DNA of 21,923 nt. It comes from Chara braunii (lineage: Eukaryota; Streptophyta; Charophyceae; Charales; Characeae). The stretch lies in NCBI GenBank assembly GCA_003427395.1, contig BFEA01000001.1, forward strand, positions 11,684,843 through 11,706,765. The letters run 5' to 3'. Shown one piece after another: positions 9,555 through 18,944 of the stretch; position 1 is the first letter of the stretch, and each line of letters starts with the position of its first letter. A model generated the notes under the pieces. That model saw only the letters and a list, made by a program, of their open reading frames with translations. It was not told where the DNA came from and did not search any database. The position numbers were made by a program, and so were the translations under genes.

Positions 9555-10257
9555 TGTCGTCGACCAGGTAAACGGGTTTAGAGGGCGTCGTTGCGTGAGA
9601 AATAGGGTTGCGGTCGCCAACCCGGCACCGACCGGTAGTCTTGTGAGGGAACGCGGCGGCGGTCATGGGAAATGGTGGTGCGCGTCTGGTCGTTCGGCCC
9701 TTTCTAGTATGGGAAAGTTTTTCATGATTATCTGCCCGTTCGTTCTCCATGGAGATCGACGGGATCAGTTTTTCTTTTCGTCTGGCAAAATATGGCAATG
9801 TTTCTGTCCTCATTCTAGGGAAGTGTTCAGTCCCCTTTTGCCCTTTTTTTTTGCCTTTTTTTTTGCCTTCCTCAACCATTTTCTATTGCCCTCTCTCCAA
9901 CTCACCTTTATTTCCGTTTTCGCCTTTTCTAATTCTAATGCAAATGTGGAAACAGCGAATGTATCTTGCAGGAGAAGTGGCAAAATACATTCCCCATTTT
10001 CACAAGTCCCGGGGAAGGAAGACCATCTACCCAACGAAAAGCGGCAAATGGACTGCAGGCTGACACCACAGACCCTGAATTCCTTTACGAATAATTTACC
10101 CCCTCCTCCCCGGGTCCCTGCTATGCCCGTGATTTCCCTGCGTCTCTCCAAACAGTTATGTGCGATCGCCGGTCCACCGCCGTCCTGGCTGCACCCCCAC
10201 GCCCTGCGTGGTATCCGTGAACTTGTCCTACATTTGGACGCCCTTTACAACATTTAA

Positions 10258-10687
10258 CATAGCGAATGCAAAACATGAGCCCAACATTACCCATGGGGTG
10301 ATTACCTCCATAAGGGGCTTCCACCAGGTGCCTTTGGAGGGGTCCAGATACATGTAGAGTGGTTTTTGTAGTGGAGCAAGGCACATAATCACCCCATCCC
10401 TAAGGTCAGGTCCAATTTGGAGTTTCGTATGTTATATTGGCATGATATAATCAGCCATTGGGCTGGCCCGGCCAGGCCAGGGCTAATTTGGCGTTCCTGG
10501 TATAAAATTACTAGCGTGCGGGTAAGGTTTGGCGCTATGTGTCATTAATTAGCATGGAGGGGGTCCAAGTGTACGCAATGTTCATTCATACCAACTTCGG
10601 ACTGGCGTTCGTGCCCTCGAGATTTTTTTTTTTTTTTCTGGATACTTGGGTTATTCGGTGAAAGGGTGACAGGGTTTTGAACGTGCA

Positions 10688-10690
<3 letters not shown>
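10258..10690. other. Intergenic, nothing recognised
   Basis: Mixed-composition sequence with a short GC-rich palindromic stretch (ggcccggccaggcc near 10466) and a T16 run at 10622-10637. No open frame or RNA motif is convincing. Confidence 0.5.
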
Positions 10691-10719
<29 letters not shown>

Positions 10720-10922
10720 NNNNNNNNNNNNNNNNNNNNNNNNNNNNNNNNNNNNNNNNNNNNNNNNNNNNNNNNNNNNNNNNNNNNNNNNNNNNNNNNN
10801 NNNNNNNNNNNNNNNNNNNNNNNNNNNNNNNNNNNNNNNNNNNNNNNNNNNNNNNNNNNNNNNNNNNNNNNNNNNNNNNNNNNNNNNNNNNNNNNNNNNN
10901 NNNNNNNNNNNNNNNNNNNNNN
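10691..10922. other. (GT)n microsatellite running into a 203-base gap
   Basis: A perfect (GT)n tract from 10691 ends in Ns at 10720-10922. The sequence after the gap (tgggaggggtag) is not GT repeat. Assembly evidently failed in the simple repeat; the gap length may be an estimate. Confidence 0.97.
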
Positions 10923-11231
10923 TGGGAGGGGTAGAAAGATAAGGAGGCCCAGAGGGCTAGGGGGAGGAATGTGCATCCCCGAAGAAAAAACGAAAGCAGA
11001 TAGCTTGGCATGGCAATGAGAAATAGAGAAAGGTCATTCCGTTCAAGTTGCAGCAAAGACGGGAAAAAAGCAGGGAGTAAGGAACAACACATTGGCGGTG
11101 TTTCCTCGCGCACCGTCTCGAACACAGCTGTTTCGTTTTATATCGGGGAAGACTATTGTATGCATGAAGGCTTCGAGACACACAAAAAAGCACAAGAGGC
11201 ATGAATGATTGACAAGCAGGAATGGGAACAT

Positions 11232-11263
<32 letters not shown>

Positions 11264-11774
11264 TGCGCGCGCGCATCGCCCCCCCAACCCACACACACAC
11301 ACACACGCGCATACACACTCTGATAAGTCGGTGAAGTTCTACAAAACAATCTGTAGAAGTCGCCCTTTCTTTAAGGCGTTGTGCAGCCAGTACGAAACAT
11401 ACACACACACACAGGGGGGGAAGGGGGCATAGCGAGATGTTAAAAAAAAGTTCAAAATGTGCATGAACTTGTCTACTGTTTGTCATTGGCACCTATGCTG
11501 GCTTCCTCGGTGGTTTTTCTTTCTGTTGTCCTTTCGTGTGCTTGAATCTGTTCAAAAGCCATTGTGGAAATCTCATCGATTTGTTCCCAAGATTTACCAA
11601 GCGAGTGGAACTCAAGAGCTCTCTGTAATGATCTTTTACAGCCTGCCCCACCCACCCCTTCCTTTCTTCTTTTGATGTCAGGGCCACTTTCGACATATTC
11701 TCTTGCTCAAATTTCCAATTGCAACCTCAAGAGCACACAAAAGAAAACATAACTACCACGCTCTTCATCTGCAG
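10923..11774. other. Microsatellite-rich stretch, no gene recognised
   Basis: Contains a compound (CT)n-(CG)n-(CA)n tract at 11231-11306 and a short (AC)n at 11400-11413. Minus-strand frames at 11473-11696 look helical and charged but match nothing I know. The last 20 bases, cataactaccacgctcttcatctgcag, read as a branch site and splice acceptor (split by me at caac/ctgcag), suggesting an intron ends at 11774. Confidence 0.45.
11231..11306. repeat. Compound CT / CG / CA repeat with Z-DNA-prone segment
   Basis: (TC)n at 11231-11254 passes into a 22-base strict purine-pyrimidine alternation made almost only of CG (11254-11275), then after a C7 run into (CA)n. Long CG alternation favours left-handed Z-DNA under supercoiling. 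Confidence 0.85.
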
Positions 11775-12333
11775 ACCTTTATGCAGTGCGACAAACACAA
11801 AATAGGAGGGATGATGGTGAGGCACCATCTGAGGATGAATTTGGCAAGGGGACTATAGGGGATTCTGTCGAAAATCTGCATGAGCGCCCTCCATGGAATC
11901 TATGTGGCCTCGCTGCTACTAACATCTTCCTACAAGCCTATCGTTGGGAACCATATACTCACTTTGATTTCGCAGCCATTGCTTTCGATTTTGATGCTCA
12001 GGACCGTGAGTTATATGGTGATAACCCGACTCAACATCCCTCACACGAGAGTAACTACACTCGACAATGAGGATTCAATGTTTGTGTTTTGGAGACTGCA
12101 TTGATGAGGCGCCAACTTGATATGCAACATATCCTTTCGGGTGGCGACCCGAACCACTGTTCGCACGTTTGTGCCTACATTCTACATAATTTTGGCCACT
12201 ACACCGCTCTTGTTCGTGCCTCTGGTTCTTGGGAATTATGGAATGGTGGTGCTATGGTGCAAACTATTACTCCCATCTATGATCTCGTGTGTAATTACCC
12301 TAATCTGCACTTGTTCCAGGTTATTGAATAGTT
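11775..12333 (+). pseudogene. Josephin-like cysteine protease domain (ataxin-3 type), broken
   Basis: Josephin domains cleave ubiquitin chains using a Cys-His-Asn triad. In one frame I see HERPPWNLCGLAATN with the Cys codon at 11903, then a GFNVCVLETAL segment aligning with the family's second helix pair, then ILHNFGHYTALV (His at 12197) and SWELWNGG (Asn at 12242), ending in the strand LHLFQVI. Cys to His is 98 residues (105 in ataxin-3) and His to Asn is 15, as in ataxin-3. The oxyanion-hole Gln expected five residues before the Cys is Pro. A TGA at 12068 splits the domain, with homology continuing in the same frame. There is no ATG upstream; a good acceptor (ctgcag|acc) at 11774 suggests earlier exons, not identified. 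The final stop, GAA TAG, arises from a MITE inserted at 12328. Confidence 0.6.
12320..12327. repeat. Left 8-bp target-site duplication of MITE (gttattga)
   Basis: gttattga at 12320-12327 recurs at 12617-12624 right after the inverted-repeat element. The related uninterrupted sequence at 12727 (caggttattgaccc) shows what the empty site looked like, supporting a true duplication. Confidence 0.75.
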
Positions 12334-12616
12334 ATTTCGTCAAAACGGACATATTATATTTTTTGAACGAAATTAAAATTGAGTTTTTGGGCCGAAATCC
12401 GGTCCAAATTTTTGGCTCTTGGGGGTCCGGCATTCCCATAACGCCGGACCCCCTAGATGTACCTGGTCGCAGCCTAAGACCAGATACATCTAGCGGGTCC
12501 GACGTTCTAGGATTGCCGGACCCCTAGGAGTCAAAATTTTGGACTGGATTTCGGATCAAAAACTCAATTTAAATTTCGTTCAAAAAATATAATATGTCCG
12601 TTTTGACGAAATGGTT
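12328..12616. mobile_element. Foldback MITE of 289 bp, hAT-like target duplication
   Basis: The element is a near-complete palindrome: bases 12334 on (atttcgtcaaaacggacata) match the reverse complement of the sequence ending at 12612, with the outer ~41 bases identical and about 15 differences over the whole ~140-bp arm. Each arm holds a smaller inverted repeat (gggggtccggc at 12421-12431 against gccggaccccc at 12443-12453; a decayed partner in the right arm). The centre is a 16-bp stem (12453-12468 with 12478-12493) and a 9-base loop. No coding capacity. An 8-bp duplication suggests mobilisation by a hAT-type transposase, but the ends are not a signature I recognise. Confidence 0.85.
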
Positions 12617-12726
12617 GTTATTGACCCCATGGGTACCTCGTGTACTTCCGTGTCTGCCTCTGCAGCCGTCTTTATGCTTGCCTTTGCACCTGTCTCCGTG
12701 CCTGTTTCTGAGTCTGTCTCCTTCAG
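12617..12726 (+). repeat. 110-bp tandem duplication, copy 1, in the linker region
   Basis: 12617-12726 and 12727-12836 align along their length, both starting gttattgaccc and continuing with gggtacc and acttccg, with mostly transition differences. The word before copy 2 (ttcag) resembles the one before the MITE (ttccag). As 110 is not a multiple of 3, the frame after copy 1 is shifted: the VIDP motif is in frame 2 in copy 1 and frame 1 in copy 2. Confidence 0.75.
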
Positions 12727-13341
12727 GTTATTGACCCTGTGGGTACCTTGTGTACTTCCGCGCCCGCCTCTGCGCCCATCTTTGTGCCTGCCTCCACACC
12801 TATCTCCATGTTCGTCTCTGTTTCTATCTTCGTGCCTACCTTCGCGTCTGTCACCGTGTCTGCCTCAGTCTTTATTCCCCCACATGATGCACTAACCCTT
12901 TGTGACCTCCTTCTTTATGCGGCCACTAACACAGTTACACTTGACTGTGGAAAGCATCGACTTTGTCGATGTCACTACAACCATATTATTTTTCGGGCCC
13001 ACTATCTGCAGCGATGCCACATGTATCTGGGTTGTGAACATCCTCTACATCCAGATGCAATATGTCCCATTTCTGTTTGCGGGCGCTATAGCGAATGTGC
13101 ACTTAACTGTGATGGTGAACGCCCCACAATCGTCATGGCCTGCAACCGGCATGCCGTCTGCTATGCATCCTTCAGAGGTATGTTTGATGCTAACCGTCAT
13201 GACTCCTGCTGTGACGAGGTTGCTTGCCTGGATCATCTTCGTCCTATAGATCGGCGGGAGGGTTGCTACCATCGCCCGCATCCTTATGATAGTTGTCCTA
13301 TCTGTCGTGAGGGTCTTACTCAAAAGTACCTTACACCTTAA
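12727..13341 (+). pseudogene. RING-like Cys/His-rich C-terminal part of the Josephin gene
   Basis: Frame 1 is open from the second VIDP copy to TAA at 13339-13341. After a low-complexity V/S/P-rich linker come two related zinc-binding-like units. Unit 1 has T-V-T-L-x-C-G-K-H-x-L-C (Cys 12946, His 12955, Cys 12964) and AICPISVC. Unit 2 has T-I-V-M-x-C-N-R-H-x-V-C (Cys 13141, His 13150, Cys 13159) and ends in SCPICREG (Cys 13294 and 13303). The C-x2-H-x2-C centre plus terminal CPxC is the RING pattern, as found in E3 ubiquitin ligases. Unit 1 lacks its second Cys and unit 2 its sixth ligand, so the fit is partial. It belongs to the Josephin remnant upstream because the VIDP linker continues that frame once the MITE is disregarded. 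Confidence 0.5.
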
Positions 13342-13344
13342 CAA

Positions 13345-13451
13345 GAAGGTGCATGTGCGTTGTAAAGAGTGTACAAAAATGGGAGACGCTTCACTAAAAC
13401 TGCACGACAGTGAAAGAAAAATGCAGTAAAAGAAAGAAGAAGTTTGTGTCA
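13345..13451. repeat. Direct repeat R1 downstream of the Josephin/RING remnant
   Basis: gaaggtgcatgtgcg ... cttcactaaaactgcacgac ... cagtaaaagaaagaagaagt ... gtgtca. A second copy lies at 13534-13637 (offset about 189) and a weaker partial copy at 13909-13955. The unit starts three bases after the RING stop codon. Confidence 0.7.
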
Positions 13452-13533
13452 TTTTACTTTGTTTGTACCCTGCACCCTAACATCCTAAAAAAAAAAGTCA
13501 GAAGACTGAAAATGAGAATAAAGAGTAAAGAAG

Positions 13534-13637
13534 GAAGTGCAAATGCGCCGAAAAGCGAACTTGGTAGACCCTTCACAAAAACTGCAAAACTGGGAAAGAA
13601 ATAAGAATACAGTAAAAGAAAGAAGAAGTTGTGTCAC
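13534..13637. repeat. Direct repeat R1, copy 2
   Basis: Shares the ordered words gaagtgcaaatgcg, cccttcacaaaaactgcaaa, cagtaaaagaaagaagaagt and gtgtcac with copy 1, with small indels. Confidence 0.7.
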
Positions 13638-13723
13638 CTTCCCTTCACCTATCGGTTTTTCTTTTTTGCCCCTATCTTCCTTGTGTTTAACACCTATCCC
13701 TTTACTCGGTCTCTTTCCCATAG

Positions 13724-13840
13724 CGTGCAAGTGGGTTGTTATGGCATACGGGGATGTGGGCAGACCACGCTCAACTTCATCAACGTGGCGAGCCTTGTAC
13801 GTGAGAGGCGCATCGGAGGAGTTAAGAAGATTGAGAAATT
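13724..13840 (+). pseudogene. Possible P-loop NTPase exon (NB-ARC-like), Walker Lys replaced
   Basis: After a textbook acceptor (ggtctctttcccatag) the frame reads VQVGCYGIRGCGQTTLNF. This fits G-x-Y-G-x-x-G-x-G-x-T-T-L, the P-loop of NB-ARC/STAND ATPases, except that the invariant Walker A Lys is Gln (CAG). About 35 codons of charged sequence follow (ASLVRERRIGGVKKIEKLND) before low-complexity A/T. No Walker B is visible. It may be a decayed exon, or a chance match; length is too short to be sure. Confidence 0.28.
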
Positions 13841-14145
13841 GAATGATTTCAATGTGTCTTTGTTTTTTTATTTTGATATTTTGTTTAGTGTAAAAAAAAT
13901 TGTCAAACACTGAAAAAAATAAGAATTTACTAAAACAAAAAAGAAGACGACACTGTTTTTTGTCTTTTTGGTTTGTCTGTCTCTTTGTTTGTCTATCCTT
14001 TCATTTTTTTTCTTTTGCGCTCATCTTATTTCTTCTTCTACTTCACATGTTTTCATACTTAGTCAATAGTGACAATATATATACATTAATTCAACCAATG
14101 CTTGGTCTAATGTTAACAATCTCTCGTAATGTCATTTGACCTCTT

Positions 14146-14150
<5 letters not shown>

Positions 14151-14244
<94 letters not shown>

Positions 14245-14245
14245 N

Positions 14246-14342
<97 letters not shown>
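14151..14342. repeat. (TC)n-(AC)n microsatellite duplicated around a single N
   Basis: The sequence (TC)n-CCC-TCTCTCTCTC-(AC)n occurs on both sides of one N at 14245. The two halves are the same compound repeat with the same interruption, so this looks like two overlapping contig ends placed side by side, not a real duplication. Confidence 0.9.
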
Positions 14343-14344
<2 letters not shown>

Positions 14345-14349
14345 ACATT

Positions 14350-16380
14350 CCTAGGGGTCGGTAGAAATTACTACATTTTCATCCCCGACCCTCGGTTTTT
14401 GGTTATTGATGGGAAACTGACCTATGTTTTTCGCAATAATAACATGTAGGGAACGGTTTTTACCCGAAACCCGGTTTTACCGGTGCGAAGAAAATGGGTA
14501 CCACAGCCGGGCTACCCCCACCCCTATGGTTTTCATGATTCGTTATTATTTTTTATTATTTATTTATTTTTTATTATTATTTATTTTTATTATTTTTTAA
14601 TAATGTTTTTGTTTGTGTTGGAAACGGAGTTTATCCTTGATTGAGAATAGCCCTGATGAACTTTAACCCGGGAAAGCGGAGCAGTGCCTACTTATTTAGC
14701 CAAGGGACGAGACAAAGCTTTGCCTCCAGAATCTGGGTAGTTGCCTACGACGGAATTCATTGTAGTCTGCTCCTCCGGTTCTCTGCTGACTTGGCGTGCG
14801 TTGTACCATCGGTACTGCCAACGGGGGATTCTTGTGCCCTAAGCATGCATGACGATACCAGCGCTTCGGGGATACTTGTGGTTGTGGAAAACGCGAGGAG
14901 TGTTGTTTACTCCCGGCCATCGTAGTTACTCATAGCTATGTCAACCACGGGTGAATACCTCCCTTCAGTAAATGAGATGCTTCATGATGAGGGACTCCTC
15001 TTGGGAGCTGATTCCAGCATGGTAAGTAGAGTTGACGATTGGTTTAGTTAAGGACTTTTGACTTGTAGCTCACCTCATAGTATGGATTCTTGGTGTGTGA
15101 AACTATCCATGCAGGCGATCATGGATGAGTGTGCTTATTTTGTACATCTCCCTCTGATGAGTTGTCATAAGTTGCATTCACTGAAAAACTAGCTTTAGGG
15201 AGATCGCCACTAAGCCCCAGCCGCTCCATCCCGCTCTCCTTTCTTCAACACCCTACCCTTTGTGTGGTAACATGGTGTGAAGCCTTGTGTAAGTGGTTTC
15301 GAGTTTTCACGCACTCCCCCTCTGATCTAATCCCTGATTGTTTCCATTCGACGGATGCCTCTCTCACGACTAGGTTGGTGCGATGTATCATTGTCCCTGT
15401 TGTGTATGGTGTTGGTTGTGTCGATTTGTGTGGGCTGACGTAAGAAAAGTGCTGAGGGAGGCTGCAGTTTGCGCTGCTGGCCATATGGCCCACCTCGCCT
15501 GGCGCACACCTCGCCCGACGCACACCTCGAGCTTCGCAGGAGGCCCATGCCCTCCCAAATTCCGAAGAATCATCGGAAGAAAGACGTAGGTCGTACTTTA
15601 TTTTGGGGTCCGAGTTCAGGGTGCGTGGGGGTTGTATCAACACCTTATGACGTCCAGGTTAATGCGCACGGAGTAGTACCACCCACTGCCGTGCGAATCG
15701 TTCACAAGTCGGGCGAAGGCGAGGCCAGAGGAAAATCTGGTGGAGGCTCACAGCGATAATGACGGACAAATCGGTCGCCGGTCTTGGGTATAGGGGTGAG
15801 AGACTAGGCGGGGTTGGTCATTGACCGATTTTCTGTTCGGAGAGCACTTTGTAGCGGAGGATGCCGACATGCGCTTGCAGCACGATCGTAAGGTGTGTTG
15901 GGCAGAGCTTTGTTGACGGCAACATGATAGAGAAGGTGACGGAGACGAAAGGAACGAGGAGGGATAAGTTATATCTCGCCTGTTTTATTAATGAAATAGG
16001 GCGAAGTAGGACTTGAGTTTGAGGTTTTGAGGTGCCACGAATCCAATGACGCGGTTAGAACTCACAATAAAGTAGCGGTATTGGTGCAGTGTGACTTATA
16101 GGCTGAGTGGAGATGTTGAAAGATGAATATGGCGGGGCTGTGAAACAAAGATTTCACTCGTTTTTGGATTAAATCGAGTGAAAGAAGATACGTTGTGGGT
16201 TTTTTTTGTCCTTGCGACTTTGAATCCGCCGTTAGTTTTAGAGTCAGATTAGTGAAGTAGAAGTTAGTAGGAAGAAGAATGTGCGTAAGGCTGGCACCGG
16301 GGGCTGGGACAACCAGGCAGGAGGTGCTTACCACGGGCAGTGACGAGTTGCGTGTCAGGAGAAAAGCAATGAATCTCTCT
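14350..16380. other. No gene recognised
   Basis: Contains a small inverted repeat around 14352-14388 (aggggtcgg / ccgaccct), an AT-rich TTATT low-complexity block at 14540-14602, and mixed sequence to 16380. Open frames are short (under 135 codons), unmatched and on both strands. No RNA motif seen. Confidence 0.5.
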
Positions 16381-16388
16381 GTGTCTTA

Positions 16389-17320
16389 GCAGAAGATTCA
16401 TTCCGATTTTTGCTCATCCTATCAATGGAAAGTTCTCTCGTTCCCTCCCTCCCTCTCTCACATACGCACACACAATAGTAGTGTATTCTTCCATGCTTTG
16501 GCGGTAGATCCATTCGATTTTGCTCAACGGTCGGCGAAAGTAGCATGAAGCTAGCCGCGTCTTTAAAGACTACATGTTGATTGACGTGACGCTCACATGA
16601 CAACCGGGATAACGAGGGGTAAGCCAAAAGCACTGGAGTCGTAGCTATTGGCCGGTGCGATGCTCACCAAGTGGTGGAACAACTTCGCTCTACCTCTCTG
16701 CAATTTAATTGGAAAGCCGTGTATATTCCCATAATTTGACAGAAGATTCGTGAGACTTTGCTCATTTTGGCGAGGAGTGTCTGCCTTTTTGTAGCTGCGA
16801 TTTGAGAAGGGGAAGTACACGGGGGGGGGTGTATTTGCCCGTGTTCCTAGCGGAAGATTCACTCTCGTTTTGCACACCGAAGGAGCCTGCTGCTCGTCGG
16901 GGTCGTCACCACGCTGCTCATGGTTGGCACCTAGGCCGTCGTAGTGATACTCTCATCAGGGTCGCCTTGATACCTCCAGTGCTGCTCGTTGACTCGATCC
17001 CTGCAGCATGCTGTCCCGATGACCATAGATGCAAGGTGAATCCGAACCGCCTAATACGATCAGAGGCCAATCTACAGAGGAGAGTGTTCGAGGTGCTAAT
17101 GCACCTAACCGACATCTAGTGGAAGATTCATTCGGGCTTGCTCATCCTCACGAGGGGTGTAGCGGAGGAAGCCAACTGCAGGGATTGGCAACTTGCCTGT
17201 TGCCGGTGCGTTGCTCGTCCTATCGTTAGAAGTAGGCTCCCTCTATCGCCTCGCACGTACGTCTGGAAAACAACACATCTTTCCGTGCTCGGGCGATAGG
17301 TCCATTGGATTTTTACTTGG
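16389..17320. repeat. Degenerate array built on a gaagattcattcg...tttgctc motif
   Basis: Six related words occur in the same orientation at about 16389 (agaagattcattccgatttt), 16501, 16741, 16850, 17118 and 17291. Two kinds alternate: agaagattca-type and ggtagatccat-type. The latter occurs at 16501 and 17291 with matching upstream sequence (attcttccatgcttt and atctttccgtgctc, about 791 bases apart). The motif is followed in several copies by cgaggggt and a ggccggtgcg-tgctc segment. The array is old and diverged; no open frame spans it. Confidence 0.6.
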
Positions 17321-18600
17321 TTGGGCTGATGAGAGCAGCGCGAGTGAAAGCAGCGGGGTTGGAGACTTACCTGGTCGGCCGGTGGGCTGCCCATTCCAAC
17401 GATTGCGGCGCATGAGGCTGCGGGAAAGGGGAGACCGCTTGCCTGCCTAATCGAGTGGCTCATACCCTGCTGAAGACTGTCAGGCGGTTCGACCCGGCCG
17501 TTGCTAAGTCTTCACGCACTATGGGATTGCCTATGATCGCTCGTCGAACTTGCAGTTGTAATCCTGATGCTGATTCGGACGGACCTGGTCGTGTTAACAA
17601 CCAAGTAGGTTCGTGGGCTAGTGAGATGTTGATGGCGAAAGGTGTAATCTGAAGGTGTAATGAAATGCCTGCAGAGGGCGTTGTTGAGGGCTAGGTACCC
17701 CTCCAGACCTGTTCTGTTGTGGCTTTGCAAGGTTGTGGGAACCTCGATTGCTGCTATTGGTGGCAAGTTGTCACACCTCCTCGGAGTGAGGTCAGAATAA
17801 AAGGCGAGTGCAACTGGGACTTCGGACATTGTGGAAAGAAAGAGTTGTCAACAATCCAACAGCGACGGAGTGTAAAGCTACTGGACGCGGGGTTACGATT
17901 GAATGCTTCAGAATCAGAACCTATATGCTGCGGTAATGCGGCTAAGCACAAATCTGTATCGTGCTATCATTGACCGCACTTGTACGAAAGTTGTACATGC
18001 GGCGCACACCTGTCGCTACTGCATGAAAGAAACTCGTTGTTGCATTCAGCTTGTTACTGTGTCGTCTTCGTTTGCTGCTACTCATGCTGGCTTCATTAGC
18101 AAGTTGCAGTTGCTGCTGGTTGTCGACCATCACTGCAACTGCAACCCCTTGAGAGAGTTGTTGGTACGGTGTTGTTATTAACTCTAGGACGAGTACGGCT
18201 CTGTTGGTGGAGACGGCTGCTGTATTAATTGGCAACTGTTGTGGGCCGGAGGTCCGAAGGAATGCCATCCCCTCAAACGCATGGCCGTGAGTTGGCTGGT
18301 TTTAGTGTGACTTAGAGAGTGGTCGAGCTGCAAGGACGGGAGGTTATTGCGGCGAACTAGAAGGTCGTTCGAGGGTTGACTTCCACAGTTTGACTTCAGT
18401 ATTGACCGAGCTGCTTCATGTCTTGGCTGCCATTGTGGGGCCCTCGGGCGCTGAAAGATAACAAAACCCTCTCCTGTGAGTTGAGTTTGTCCCCCTCTTG
18501 TATCTTGAGAGTCTCAAACCCCTCATTTTGTCCTTCTAAATCTAAGTTTAATCCAGTTCTGAGAGGAAGGCGGTAGACGGGATTGCAACCCATAGGACCG
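17321..18600. other. No gene recognised
   Basis: Mixed-composition sequence with only short, unmatched open frames on both strands. Some frames from 17942-18268 are opened by gttgct/gcaact-rich sequence rather than protein-like signal. Confidence 0.45.
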
Positions 18601-18606
18601 CAGCAA

Positions 18607-18677
18607 GACTCTGTGGGGAGTCAGCCCACCGATTGCGGGAGCTCTGCCGGAACTCGAGAGGAGTTCTGGAGGCAGAG
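18607..18677 (+). other. Two adjacent hairpins upstream of the covarying array
   Basis: GACTC (18607-18611) pairs with GAGTC (18618-18622). A longer hairpin follows: CTCTGCC (18642-18648) with GGCAGAG (18671-18677) and, inside it, GAACTC (18650-18655) with GAGTTC (18661-18666), closing a 5-base loop. This lies about 270 bases before the first repeat of the hairpin array. Confidence 0.55.
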
Positions 18678-18944
18678 AATTAAGAGGTAACCTTTGCTTT
18701 CTTTCTATAAACCCAACTATAACCCTTATCTGTATTTCTTGTTATACTTTGACTGAATATACTGCATGCACCCCTACTTTGACTTTCGGTTTGACTTTCA
18801 TGACATAACCAGACTAGGTAAAAGAATGTATGTACAATGTCAGTTTCAGTTGTATTGTTTGACTAAAAGCAGATTGTGGGATTCCATCTTGGGGAAGGAT
18901 GGGGTAAATAAAGTATTGCATTTGTCTAACCGGGTCAACCAAAG

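Larger units (their letters stand above)
9298..10257 (+). other. Long open frame of doubtful coding status (319 codons)
   Basis: The frame starts at an ATG and is open for 319 codons, which is unlikely by chance in near-50 % GC sequence. Against coding: it runs through a 30-base A tract (9356-9385, giving poly-Lys), two small tandem repeats (9449-9554) and pyrimidine-rich sequence giving FFFAFFFAF. No domain, signal peptide or motif is recognised, and composition changes along its length. I see no promoter or splice evidence. It may be chance, an old gene remnant, or an exon. Confidence 0.15.

Noticed and set aside
10545-11125. Open frames across the gap
   Set aside because: They exist only because Ns were translated as X and because GT repeats lack stops.
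15245-15759. Overlapping open frames on both strands around 15245-15759
   Set aside because: All are short, unmatched and in several phases at once; no start context or motif supports a gene.
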